Source: CAYUUP01 sp964447925 (GTDB lineage: Bacteria > Bacillota > Clostridia > Oscillospirales > Oscillospiraceae). From it: DNA of 13,687 nucleotides. The notes beneath the pieces were generated by a model. The model searched no databases. It was not told the origin of the DNA and worked only from the letters and a program-made list of their open reading frames with translations. A program made the translations under genes and the position numbers. How positions within the stretch are numbered: position 1 is the stretch's first letter; every line of letters starts with the position of its first letter. The DNA is taken from positions 1 through 13,687 of the forward strand of contig CAYUUP010000038.1 in NCBI GenBank assembly GCA_964447925.1, given 5' to 3'. Shown one piece after another: positions 1 to 6,682 of this stretch.

Positions 1-261
1 GTCAGGGCCTTCTGTGAGAGCGGCTATCACCAGACAGCAGTTTTTGACAATTTTGAATCCCTTCCAGCCGGGCCCGCTCACTGCTGCCTGGTGGATGTGG
101 GGTTCCCGCTGCTTAGCCTTTCGCCATCGGAGCTTTGCTCCAGCACCGGCCTAAAGCGATACGGTGTCCTGCTGTCTGACTGTAGTATGGCCCGCCGCCT
201 AAATAGCATACCCGGAAATTGTTGGTTTACATCGGTGCTAAATGGGGAAAACTGGAAATAG
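1..261 (+). CDS. 3' end of an unrecognised protein, cut by window edge
   Basis: The first plus-strand frame is open from the first base to a TAG at 259-261, giving 86 residues with no start inside the window that must be used. Third codon positions are moderately GC-rich in the first two thirds, as in the neighbouring genes, which favours real coding. The sequence has several Cys residues (FCESGY, AHCCLVD, SELCSS, LSDCSM) and hydrophobic stretches, but I do not recognise a family. It does not look like the RecR C-terminus that often precedes yaaL-bofA in Firmicutes. It ends 34 bases before the yaaL start, so it could be the upstream member of the same transcript. It may also be a chance open frame. 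Confidence 0.4.
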   Translation, partial: VRAFCESGYHQTAVFDNFESLPAGPAHCCLVDVGFPLLSLSPSELCSSTGLKRYGVLLSDCSMARRLNSIPGNCWFTSVLNGENWK

Positions 262-295
262 ACTAGAATATATATTTGGAACAGGAGGGATTTGT

Positions 296-541
296 ATGTC
301 AACGGGGACAGTGCGCTCCATCTTCTCAAGGAGCCGGCCGGAGCAGGGAATACAATCCCGGGAGGAGACCCGCCAGGCACTGACGGAGAGCCTGCGTCAG
401 ACTCGGCAGCGGCTGAATCAGGCCTATCACGACTTCAACAATGTCAGCGACCCCGATTTGGTAGAGGCCTGTGTCTACGAGATCAACGCCCTGCGGGCCA
501 GGCACTGCTACCTGCTGCGGCGCGTCAAGGAACTGGAGTGA
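296..541 (+). CDS. yaaL: YaaL family protein (DUF2508)
   Basis: A small, charged, soluble protein of 81 residues and unknown biochemical role. The second half has the recognisable YaaL/DUF2508 pattern: a helical region with LRQTRQRLNQAYHDFNN, then DPDLVEACVYEINALRARH, ending in a basic-acidic helix. The start at 296 is chosen because AGGAGGG (283-289) lies just upstream at normal distance; the frame is open earlier but without a ribosome site. It is followed after 4 bases by bofA. The yaaL-bofA pairing is also found in Bacillus subtilis, which supports both calls. No convincing promoter with both boxes was found upstream, so it may be transcribed with the preceding frame. Confidence 0.85.
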   Translation: MSTGTVRSIFSRSRPEQGIQSREETRQALTESLRQTRQRLNQAYHDFNNVSDPDLVEACVYEINALRARHCYLLRRVKELE

Positions 542-545
542 AGCT

Positions 546-797
546 GTGGCGGGGCTGATTATCCTGGGGGCGCTGGCGGCCCTGCTGGTGCTTTTTCTCT
601 TCCGCCGCCCGCTGGCTGCGGTCCTGCGGCTGGCGGGCCGTACCGCCCTGGGGTTGGCTGTGCTGGCCGCTGTCACCCCTCTGGAACAGTTGGCGGGTAT
701 CTCCCTGGGCGTCAATCTGTGGAACGCCGCCGTAGTGGGGATCCTGGGCCTGCCAGGATTTGGCCTGCTATTGATGCTGAATTGGCTGGTGGGATAG
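546..797 (+). CDS. bofA: Pro-sigma-K processing inhibitor BofA family protein
   Basis: A small membrane protein of 83 residues. In Bacillus, BofA holds the SpoIVFB protease inactive in the outer forespore membrane until a signal allows cleavage of pro-sigma-K. The sequence is almost wholly hydrophobic: a first segment at about residues 3-18, an RRP turn, a second at about 32-44, and a C-terminal family-like block with GVNLWNAAVVGILGLPGFGLL (55-75), where the N and the GLPG stretch match the BofA family. I chose the GTG at 546, 4 bases after the yaaL stop, with GGAG at 535-538 as ribosome site; starting further upstream would add a non-hydrophobic tail read out of frame through yaaL. Its presence implies a spore-forming lineage. 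Length fits the family. Confidence 0.88.
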   Translation: MAGLIILGALAALLVLFLFRRPLAAVLRLAGRTALGLAVLAAVTPLEQLAGISLGVNLWNAAVVGILGLPGFGLLLMLNWLVG

Positions 798-928
798 AAA
801 CAGCCCGGCACCAGGCAGGGGTGCAGCTCATCTATGACATGCCTTACATTGGCCAGCGGATCCCTGGCCGGGTCAAATATGGAGCGGGGAGCGGACAGCT
901 GAGCGGAAAATCCGCGCACAACTACAGC

Positions 929-965
929 AAACGGGGCTGTCTCATTACAAGAGACAACCCCGTTT
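929..965. terminator. Hairpin terminator between bofA and the LysR gene
   Basis: AAACGGGGCTGTCTC (929-943) pairs with GAGACAACCCCGTTT (951-965) across a 7-base loop, with one C-A mismatch in 15 pairs. It lies 3' of bofA on the plus strand and 3' of the LysR gene on the minus strand, so it probably serves both. The T run is only three bases and is part of the stem on each strand. The rest of 798-1027 shows no gene I can support. Confidence 0.75.
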
Positions 966-1027
966 GCAGCGCTTTGAGCATAAATGCTACGTGACCATTC
1001 ATCCTTTTCCGGCTTATGCCCGTCTGC

Positions 1028-1957
1028 TCAACCAGGCTCCTCCAGCGGAAGACTGCCTGGAGGCAGTGGGGGAAACAGAGTCAGAAATTCTGCGGCAAGA
1101 CGGTTCTCCGGCTTGTACAACGCAACGGTATACTCCAGCGCCGCCGGCAGGCCGGTACTGATAGAGCTGAACCCGTCAAGCTGGATGGAGTCGATGCGGG
1201 TAATCATCATAGAGTTGGAAAACCGGGTGTTGTCAACAGCGGATGAAAACTTCTTTTCGTAGGAGACGGTATACTGGATGCCCAGCGGCGCGAGGATGTT
1301 TTTCTTGATATGTTCATTCCAGATGACATCGCCCTGGTTCAGGATCATGCAGATGGGCCTGTGCAGATGCTTGAGCTGTTCCAGGAAGCCCTCCAATGAA
1401 CTGCCGTTATACAGTGTCTTGCTCACCACAATAAACATCTCAGTGAAATGAAGTATCTGAACCGTATAGGTTGGATGCCGGGAGATGTCCGAAAACGGGA
1501 GGTTCTGGATGACCAAATCGGTGTGTCCTAAATCCAGGGCGCGCATGGCCCGGTAGACATTCGTCCGCTGGAAGCCGCTTTCCAGTTCAGGATGCGCCAG
1601 TCTCCAGCCTTCAAAAACATCATAAAGGCCGATATGGCTCAAGACATTGTCACCTACGGAGGCGATGACGGAGAAGGGCCGGTGGCTCTTCTGGTCGGAG
1701 GAATAGGAAATCAGAGCCTTACAGGCGTCATCCGCAAGGGCCAGGATCTTAACAGCGTATTCATAGAGGATCTGACCAGGGGCAGAGAGCATGAGCCGTT
1801 TTCCGCCTCGGATGAAAAGCTTGACATTGAACTCGTTCTCCAATGCGGCAATCTGCTGGCTCAAGGCAGACTGGGATAAAAACAGGCGCTGAGAGGCCCG
1901 GGTAACGCTGCCCTCTTCCACCACTGTGACAAAATATTTCAGATGATGCAGTTCCAT
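1028..1957 (-). CDS. LysR-family transcriptional regulator
   Basis: A 309-residue DNA-binding regulator of the LysR type. The N-terminal winged helix-turn-helix is clear at about residues 1-60: MELHHLKYF, then GSVTRASQRLFLSQSALSQ and LENEFNVKLFIRGGKRLMLS, which is the classic LysR pattern. The remaining 240 residues form the effector-binding part, too divergent for me to name a ligand. The start at 1957 is chosen because AAAGGAGGAG stands a few bases upstream; an 18-residue upstream extension lacks a ribosome site. It is transcribed away from the PhzA/B-ProC-transporter operon, the usual arrangement of a LysR protein with its target, and a T-N11-A dyad lies between them. It is therefore the likely ligand-responsive activator of that operon and may control itself. 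Confidence 0.93.
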   Translation of the reverse strand: MELHHLKYFVTVVEEGSVTRASQRLFLSQSALSQQIAALENEFNVKLFIRGGKRLMLSAPGQILYEYAVKILALADDACKALISYSSDQKSHRPFSVIASVGDNVLSHIGLYDVFEGWRLAHPELESGFQRTNVYRAMRALDLGHTDLVIQNLPFSDISRHPTYTVQILHFTEMFIVVSKTLYNGSSLEGFLEQLKHLHRPICMILNQGDVIWNEHIKKNILAPLGIQYTVSYEKKFSSAVDNTRFSNSMMITRIDSIQLDGFSSISTGLPAALEYTVALYKPENRLAAEFLTLFPPLPPGSLPLEEPG

Positions 1958-1982
1958 TTGACTCCTCCTTTCTATATTCTCC

Positions 1983-2011
1983 ATTTTACAGCAGACATCC
2001 CCTCTTTGCAA
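1983..2011 (-). promoter_or_regulatory. Candidate sigma-A promoter of the LysR gene
   Basis: On the minus strand, TTGCAA (2006-2011) is followed by 17 bases and TAAAAT (1983-1988), a good match to the -35/-10 consensus with ideal spacing. Transcription would begin near 1975 and give a very short leader before the start at 1957. Confidence 0.6.
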
Positions 2012-2023
2012 CAGGGAGATTGC

Positions 2024-2047
2024 ATAAGAAATTCTTATACATAGAAT
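2024..2047. promoter_or_regulatory. Candidate LysR operator, two overlapping dyads
   Basis: ATAAGAA-A-TTCTTAT (2024-2038) is a perfect 7-bp inverted repeat and contains TAAGAAATTCTTA, an exact T-N11-A box as known for LysR-type regulators. A second dyad, ATTCT-N7-AGAAT (2031-2047), shares the middle half-site. The pair lies between the divergent starts, upstream of the regulator's -35 box and around the -35 position of the candidate operon promoter. Alternating use of overlapping half-sites is a known way for LysR proteins to switch. The binding role is inferred. Confidence 0.6.
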
Positions 2048-2053
2048 TTAGAT

Positions 2054-2062
2054 TGTTATACT
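2054..2062 (+). promoter_or_regulatory. Candidate extended -10 box for the operon
   Basis: TGTTATACT reads as TG-N-TATACT, an extended -10 with one mismatch to TATAAT. No good -35 box lies 16-18 bases upstream; instead the LysR dyad occupies that position, as expected of an activator-dependent promoter. A TTGACA follows at 2062-2067, but only weak -10 matches lie downstream of it, so it is the less likely alternative. Confidence 0.4.
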
Positions 2063-2106
2063 TGACAGATAGCAGAAAATATGTTTTCATATTTTTGTCT
2101 GGTATG

Positions 2107-2151
2107 ACAGTTTTGGGGCTTGGACCGAACGCGGCGGAGCCCCCCTACTGT
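2107..2151 (+). promoter_or_regulatory. Leader stem-loop upstream of the first operon gene
   Basis: ACAGT (2107-2111) pairs with ACTGT (2147-2151), and GGGGCT (2115-2120) with AGCCCC (2138-2143), leaving a small asymmetric bulge; CCG-AACG-CGG can form a further small hairpin in the loop. It lies in the untranslated leader, 45 bases before the start codon. No T run follows, so it is not a plain terminator. It matches no riboswitch class I can recognise. Confidence 0.35.
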
Positions 2152-2196
2152 GGCGTAAAAATGCACAGCCAAATCACCAGAAGAAAGGATGCTATT

Positions 2197-3144
2197 ATGA
2201 CACAAGCAGAAAAGAAAGACCTGATCCTCTCTGTTCTAACCCAGCAGTGGTGGAAGCCGGACTATGCCGCCTGCTTCACAGAGGATCTGGTACTGGAATT
2301 CCCCTTTGCTCCTCCGGGTATGTTCCAGCGCGTGGAATTCCCCCAGACTCTGGTTCATCTGGAGTGGCTGGGCCGCACAGTCAAGAGCTGGGACGTGGAG
2401 ACGCTCTCCATTGTAGGCCCCAAGCAGCCAGATGGCGATGTCTTCTTCTTCACCTATAACGTGAAGGGCCAGGTTCACTGGGGCGGAACGGACGGTGACT
2501 ATCAGAACCGAGTGGTGGCCCGTGTGACCCTGCAGGGCAGCAAGATCCGCAACATCCGGGAGTGGTCCAACCCGTTCCAGTACATCTGGGCTGCGGGACG
2601 GGAGATCCCCACCTTCCGCGTGGCCCTGGACTCCCACTCCAAGGTTGCCCCGGCTCTGCATCAGCCGATTCCCCCCACTCCGGAATATGATCTCTCCCCG
2701 GAGGCCTGCGAGGCGCGGCGCCTGGAGAACATCGACCGCTATACCTCCGACAAGGCGGGCTATGCCTGCCACCCCATCACCGTGCCGGAGGGTTTCCAGC
2801 GCTATGTGTGGTTCGTGCCGCCGGAGATGAAGGATCATTACTCCGCAGAGGAGGAGCCATTCATGTCCCTGTGGTCCAGTCTCAGCGGAGAGCGCTGGAA
2901 ATTCCTGCCGGGTGCCATTGTGTATGAAACCGAGGATCCCAACGAGGTATTCTTTGAGACCAGTGCCTATGGTATGTACCACTGGGAGGGCAACAACAGC
3001 TACGGCGGCTACATGAACCGTTATCTGATGCACATCACTCTGAACGAACATGGGCTCTGCACCCGGTATGATGAGTATCTGAACCCCATCAACAAGATGA
3101 ACTCCATCAACAAGAGCATCCCCTCCTTCCCCTGGCTGTATTGA
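2197..3144 (+). CDS. Two-domain PhzA/PhzB-like (SnoaL/NTF2 fold) protein
   Basis: A 315-residue cytosolic protein made of two related PhzA/PhzB-like domains. Domain 1 (about 1-145) has HLEWLGRTVKSW (54-65), a DVFFF strand (81-85), GQVHWGG (91-97), Y.NR (102-105) and IREWSNPFQ (120-128). Domain 2 (about 165-315) repeats these as MSLWSSLSGERW (223-234), EVFFET (250-255), YHWEG (261-265), Y.NR (272-275), YDEYLNP (291-297) and IPSF (308-311). PhzA/B enzymes are single-domain dimers that promote condensation of two amino-ketones in phenazine synthesis, using a His and a Glu. By alignment from memory these correspond to H54 and E122 in domain 1, whereas domain 2 keeps E293 but has M223 in place of His. 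No other phenazine gene is present, so the substrate differs or is unknown. I chose the ATG at 2197, preceded by AAAGGA; upstream in-frame codons are leader. First gene of the operon. Confidence 0.8.
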   Translation: MTQAEKKDLILSVLTQQWWKPDYAACFTEDLVLEFPFAPPGMFQRVEFPQTLVHLEWLGRTVKSWDVETLSIVGPKQPDGDVFFFTYNVKGQVHWGGTDGDYQNRVVARVTLQGSKIRNIREWSNPFQYIWAAGREIPTFRVALDSHSKVAPALHQPIPPTPEYDLSPEACEARRLENIDRYTSDKAGYACHPITVPEGFQRYVWFVPPEMKDHYSAEEEPFMSLWSSLSGERWKFLPGAIVYETEDPNEVFFETSAYGMYHWEGNNSYGGYMNRYLMHITLNEHGLCTRYDEYLNPINKMNSINKSIPSFPWLY

Positions 3145-3183
3145 CCGGGCCGGATCATCTCCCAAAGAAAGGAACTGAAGCGC

Positions 3184-4008
3184 ATGAAAAAAGTAGGTAT
3201 CATCGGTGTGGGTGCCATGGGCGGAGCGCTGACCAGCGTACTCTGTGACACGGTGGATCCTCATGAGGTGCTGATTTTCGACATCTCCGCAGCCAGAGCC
3301 CAGGAGATTGCAGATCAGAACGGCTGCGTTATCGCGTCCAGCGCTGCGGAGATCACCCGGGAATCCGAGGTCATCCTGCTGGCCATCAAGCCCCAGCTTG
3401 TGGAAGCAATTATGACGGAGCTGCTCCCCATTATAAAGGACAACCAGGCACTGGGAAAAAAGCAGTTCTTCGTCTCCATTGCAGCGGGCTGGACCATCCA
3501 GCAGCTGGACAAGCTGTTTGAGGACGCCGGCATCACCGGTATGTCCATCACTCGCGCTTTGCCCAACATTCCCGTGAAGGTGAAGCAGGGACTGATCCTG
3601 TTCACCAGCAATGCCAATACCGATGAGAATACCGCCCAGTATGTCACCGGGCTGTTCGCCGCCGGTGGTATGTGCGTACAGTGCGAAGAGGATCTGATGG
3701 TCACTGCCTGTGCTGTATTCAGCTGCTCTCCCGCTATGGTGTATATGTTCATCGAGTCCATAGCCGACGCAGGCGTCCAGATTGGCATGGATCGCGCCCG
3801 GGCCACCAGCTTTGCTGCCCAGGCAGTGAAAGGCTCCGCAGCCATGGTGCTGGACAGCGGCATACACATTGGACAGCTGAAGGAAGAACTGGACACTCCG
3901 GGTGGTATGACCATCGGCGGGACCAACCTGATGGAGCAGATGGGCTTCCGCGGCTCCGTAATCGCGGGCGTGATTCGCGCCCACGAGCGGCAGTTCAATC
4001 TGAGCTGA
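3184..4008 (+). CDS. proC: ProC-like reductase 1, atypical active-site loop
   Basis: A 274-residue NAD(P)H-dependent reductase of the pyrroline-5-carboxylate reductase family (symbol by homology only). The N-terminal Rossmann fold has GVGAMGG (8-14), then AIKPQ (67-71), LPNIP (126-130) in place of the common MPNTP, and a C-terminal dimerisation and active-site domain with FIESIADAGVQIG (189-201), AAQAVKGSA (211-219), IGQLK (229-233) and TPGGMT (238-243). The usual SGSGPA loop reads FSCSPA (179-184), one residue shorter and with a Cys, and the usual HPGQLK is HIGQLK. These changes, shared in part with the second copy, argue against plain proline synthesis and for another cyclic imine or related substrate. 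It starts 39 bases after the PhzA/B-like gene with AAAGGA upstream and is followed closely by the YitT gene. Family assignment is firm, substrate unknown. Confidence 0.9.
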   Translation: MKKVGIIGVGAMGGALTSVLCDTVDPHEVLIFDISAARAQEIADQNGCVIASSAAEITRESEVILLAIKPQLVEAIMTELLPIIKDNQALGKKQFFVSIAAGWTIQQLDKLFEDAGITGMSITRALPNIPVKVKQGLILFTSNANTDENTAQYVTGLFAAGGMCVQCEEDLMVTACAVFSCSPAMVYMFIESIADAGVQIGMDRARATSFAAQAVKGSAAMVLDSGIHIGQLKEELDTPGGMTIGGTNLMEQMGFRGSVIAGVIRAHERQFNLS

Positions 4009-4025
4009 ACGCCAGGCGCAGAAGA

Positions 4026-4889
4026 GTGAAGCGTGTTTGGAGCCGCCACCCAGCCATAAAGCGGTGGTGCAGCCTGCTGGCAGGATGCCTGATGTACGCC
4101 TTGGGCGTCAACCTGTTCCTGGATGGGAACCAGATCGCCGCCGGCGGTCTGGCGGGACTGGCAACCATCCTGACCCGACTCCTCCCCATCCGTATGTCCA
4201 TCCTGCTAATCCTGCTGAATATCCCGCTGGTGTTCATCGCACTTTTTACCAGAGGCTGGAGCTTCGTAAAAGGCTCCTTAGCCGGCTTTGCGCTCTACAC
4301 CCTTTTTGTGGAGCTGACCAGCCATCTGCCCACCCTGACCAACGATCTTCTGCTGGCAGCAATTTGCGGCGGGGCTTTTTACGGCCTTGGAATGGCGCTT
4401 GTGACCATCGGCGCCGGATCCATCGGCGGAACGGAGCTGCTGAACCGGGTACTGGCCACCTACTTCCCCAGCATGGGGCTGGATGGCGTGTGCATCATCG
4501 TGGACGGCTCCATCATCCTCCTGTCCATGGTCGTATTCCAGCAGGTGGAAGTCGGTATCTATGCGATTCTCACTCTCCTGACCTGCACCAAACTGGTGAA
4601 CCGTCTAGTCAAGCGGGTAATTTGGGGCCACCGCCACGGGGATATGTGCATTATCGTGACATCCAGGCCAGCAGAAGAGGTAGCAGCTCCCTTGATGAGC
4701 AAGCTGGGCGTGGCAGTGACAAAAATCTCCGGCACCGGTATGTATTCCGGGGACAATAAATCAGTCCTCCTGGCCACCGTCACCGAAGCGGACACCGTCC
4801 CTCTGCGGGAGGCGCTGAAGCAGGTTGATCAGAGCTGCTTTGTGGCCGTGTTGCCCGTCAATGAGGTGATGGGCGGAAAGATGGTCTGA
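4026..4889 (+). CDS. YitT family membrane protein (with DUF2179)
   Basis: A 287-residue integral membrane protein with a cytosolic C-terminal domain. The N-terminal YitT part (about 10-200) has several hydrophobic segments: roughly 15-31 (GCLMYALGVNLFL), 55-75, 82-98, 108-128 and 155-172. It carries family motifs: NQIAAGGLAGLA (35-46), GGAFYGLG (115-122) and GGTELLNR (134-141). The DUF2179 part follows (about 205-287), with GVAVTKISGTGMYSG (228-242) and K-VLLATV. The biochemical role of the family is not established; some members are thought to move small solutes. The GTG at 4026 is taken as start because the next in-frame ATG lies inside the first membrane segment; the ribosome site (AGG at 4014-4016) is weak. 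It begins 17 bases after the first reductase, so it belongs to the operon, and may export or import a product. Confidence 0.88.
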   Translation: MKRVWSRHPAIKRWCSLLAGCLMYALGVNLFLDGNQIAAGGLAGLATILTRLLPIRMSILLILLNIPLVFIALFTRGWSFVKGSLAGFALYTLFVELTSHLPTLTNDLLLAAICGGAFYGLGMALVTIGAGSIGGTELLNRVLATYFPSMGLDGVCIIVDGSIILLSMVVFQQVEVGIYAILTLLTCTKLVNRLVKRVIWGHRHGDMCIIVTSRPAEEVAAPLMSKLGVAVTKISGTGMYSGDNKSVLLATVTEADTVPLREALKQVDQSCFVAVLPVNEVMGGKMV

Positions 4890-4959
4890 TCCGGAAGCAA
4901 GGAACACATCAATTAAAACAGGAACCCACACAATCCATTTTTATGAAGGAGGCAAAAAA

Positions 4960-6564
4960 ATGAAGAAGCAAGTCAAACGGATTCTCGCCATGCTCCTGGC
5001 TGCGGTGATGCTGCTGGCCCTGACGGCCTGCGGCAGCGGCAACGGCGGCGGTGGCAGCGACTCCGACCACTCTCAGGCCGGTACCGACGAGGAAACCGGC
5101 ACCAACACCGTTCCTGGCTCCGTGCTGAACGTGGTGGTGGACGCAGATATGCCTGTACTCACCCCCATGAACAACATGAGCGCCTCCGGCTATATGGTCA
5201 GCGTCAATGTGTACGAGGGCCTGGTCCGCTCCAACAAGGGTGACTGGTCTGACATGCAGCCCTGCCTGGCTGAGAGCTGGACCATTAGCGATGATGGCCT
5301 GGAGTATGTATTTAATCTGCGCAAAGGCGTGACCTTCCACGATGGCAGCACCTTCGACTCCAAGGATGTCATCGCCACCTTCGACTACATGAAGGAGGAA
5401 CAGCCCTCCTACTTTACCTCCATCGACAGCTATGAAGCCGTGAATGAATACACTGTTGCCGTTCATATGAACGCCCCCTATGCCTACTTCATCAACATTC
5501 TGGGCAGCCTCTGGTTCCGTATGCTCAGCGCCGAAGCCCTGGAGGAGTACGGTGACACTGACATCCGCTGCGCTGTGGGTACAGGACCGTTCTACATTGA
5601 GTCCAACAACACCGGCGAGCGCATCGTCACCAAGGCGTATCAGGACTACTGGGACAAGGACAACATTCCCTATATCGAGACGGTGAACTACAATATCATC
5701 ACCGATAGCAACACCGCCTTTATGTCTATCCAGAGCGGCCAGAATGATGTGCTGGCCTTCGCCACCGCCCTTCAGTACACCACCGCCCAGGCAGACTCTA
5801 ACCTCATCACCTATGAGATCATCAACCCCTGCAACTGGTGTCTGGGTCTGAACGGCAAAGTGGAGCCGCTGGACAAGTATGAGGTGCGCAAGGCCATTGA
5901 TATGTGCATTGATAAGGAAGCGGTGAACCAGGCTGGCTTTGATGGTCTGGGCTTTGCCACCAACTCCACCTATGTTGAAGAGTCCGGTGTCTTTGCGGAT
6001 ATGGGACATGAATATGATCCCGATGGTGCTGTTGACCTGCTGGCCTCTGTGGGTCTGAAGCCCTCTGACATCTCTCTGACCCTGACCTGCTCAACCGGCT
6101 CTGCCCAGAAGGCCATGGCCGAGAACATCCAGGCCCAGCTGATGAACGTGGGCATGAAAATCGAACTTGTCACCATGGACGATGGCCCCGCCAACGAGAC
6201 TCGTGTCACCGGTGACTTTGAGATGAACCTGTGGGATACTGGCGGCAACCTCTACAATCCTCTTGGCTCCATCTCCCAGATGTTCATCTCCGAGGGCGTC
6301 GTTGCCTGCGCCTACTTCACCGAAACTGAGCCTGAACTCCAGGCCACGACAGATGCCAAGTACGTTGAAGCAGCTGGCTGTGCAACCGGCGAAGAGGCCA
6401 CTGAGGCTGCTCAGGCGCTGGTTGCGGAGTACCAGGCCAAAATCCCCTGGATCCCTCTGGTGGGTGGCTATATGTACAACATCACCTCCTCCAACGTCAG
6501 CGATATCCTGTTTGACCCCGGTATGGGCGGCTACGCGCACTTCCAGTATGCCCACGTCGGCTGA
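4960..6564 (+). CDS. ABC transporter substrate-binding lipoprotein, peptide type (SBP_bac_5)
   Basis: A 534-residue extracellular lipoprotein that captures the ligand for the permease encoded downstream. It starts with a basic n-region (MKKQVKR), a hydrophobic core and the lipobox LTAC with the lipidated Cys at 24, followed by a flexible Gly/Ser/Asp linker. The mature part has family-5 features: NVYEGLVR, LAESWTISDDGLEYVFNLRKGVTFHDGS with SKDV, and the GTGPFYIE block, with the length usual for dipeptide/oligopeptide binders. The family also binds opines, nickel chelates and other small ligands, so the cargo is open. The ribosome site AAGGAGG (4946-4952) is strong, fitting the high dose needed for binding proteins. 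Two hairpins follow the stop codon and probably shield this part of the mRNA. Confidence 0.93.
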   Translation: MKKQVKRILAMLLAAVMLLALTACGSGNGGGGSDSDHSQAGTDEETGTNTVPGSVLNVVVDADMPVLTPMNNMSASGYMVSVNVYEGLVRSNKGDWSDMQPCLAESWTISDDGLEYVFNLRKGVTFHDGSTFDSKDVIATFDYMKEEQPSYFTSIDSYEAVNEYTVAVHMNAPYAYFINILGSLWFRMLSAEALEEYGDTDIRCAVGTGPFYIESNNTGERIVTKAYQDYWDKDNIPYIETVNYNIITDSNTAFMSIQSGQNDVLAFATALQYTTAQADSNLITYEIINPCNWCLGLNGKVEPLDKYEVRKAIDMCIDKEAVNQAGFDGLGFATNSTYVEESGVFADMGHEYDPDGAVDLLASVGLKPSDISLTLTCSTGSAQKAMAENIQAQLMNVGMKIELVTMDDGPANETRVTGDFEMNLWDTGGNLYNPLGSISQMFISEGVVACAYFTETEPELQATTDAKYVEAAGCATGEEATEAAQALVAEYQAKIPWIPLVGGYMYNITSSNVSDILFDPGMGGYAHFQYAHVG

Positions 6565-6579
6565 CAGACAGCCCCACGC

Positions 6580-6597
6580 CAGATCAGGAATGATCTG
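6580..6597 (+). repeat. Intercistronic hairpin 1 (7-bp stem, GGAA loop)
   Basis: CAGATCA (6580-6586) and TGATCTG (6591-6597) form a perfect stem closed by GGAA, a GNRA-type tetraloop. It lies 15 bases after the binding-protein stop codon and directly before a second, longer hairpin. Likely role is protection of the upstream mRNA end. Confidence 0.6.
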
Positions 6598-6606
6598 ACA
6601 TATCCA

Positions 6607-6649
6607 GGCAGCGGGGATATGCACACTCCGGGTGTATATCCCCGTTGCC
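6607..6649 (+). repeat. Intercistronic hairpin 2 (18-bp stem)
   Basis: GGCAGCGGGGATATGCAC (6607-6624) pairs along its full length with 6632-6649 across the 7-base loop ACTCCGG; two of the 18 pairs are G-U on the plus-strand transcript. No T run follows, so it should not stop polymerase fully. Its position between the binding-protein and permease genes fits an mRNA-stability or partial-attenuation element that keeps the binding protein more abundant than the membrane components. Confidence 0.7.
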
Positions 6650-6682
6650 GCCAAAATGATCTCTGTGAAAGGAGACATGGGA

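Noticed and set aside
226..276. Promoter for yaaL (TTTACA at 226-231, TAGAAT at 264-269)
   Set aside because: The spacing between the boxes is far too long and no better pair was found.
326..919. Minus-strand open frame of 197 codons across yaaL and bofA
   Set aside because: It overlaps two recognised small genes on the opposite strand and shows no domain.
719..994. Small plus-strand frame after bofA
   Set aside because: It starts inside bofA in another frame, runs through the terminator hairpin and lacks a ribosome site.
2020..2196. In-frame 59-residue N-terminal extension of the PhzA/B-like protein
   Set aside because: It runs through the operator, promoter and leader stem-loop, has no ribosome site at its ATG, and the ATG at 2197 has one.
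2197..3144. Phenazine biosynthesis locus
   Set aside because: Only a PhzA/B-like protein is present; no PhzC, D, E, F or G homologue lies in the window, so a phenazine product is not supported.
2236..3984. Long open minus-strand frame (582 codons) opposite the PhzA/B-like and first reductase genes
   Set aside because: It mirrors two well-supported genes with family motifs, has no family signal of its own, is His/Gly/Val-rich as antisense frames of GC3-rich genes are, and runs across two gene boundaries.
4909..6009. Open minus-strand frame of 366 codons opposite the binding-protein gene
   Set aside because: Antisense shadow of a clear lipoprotein gene; composition (Val, Gly, His runs) is typical of reverse-strand reading and no ribosome site supports it.
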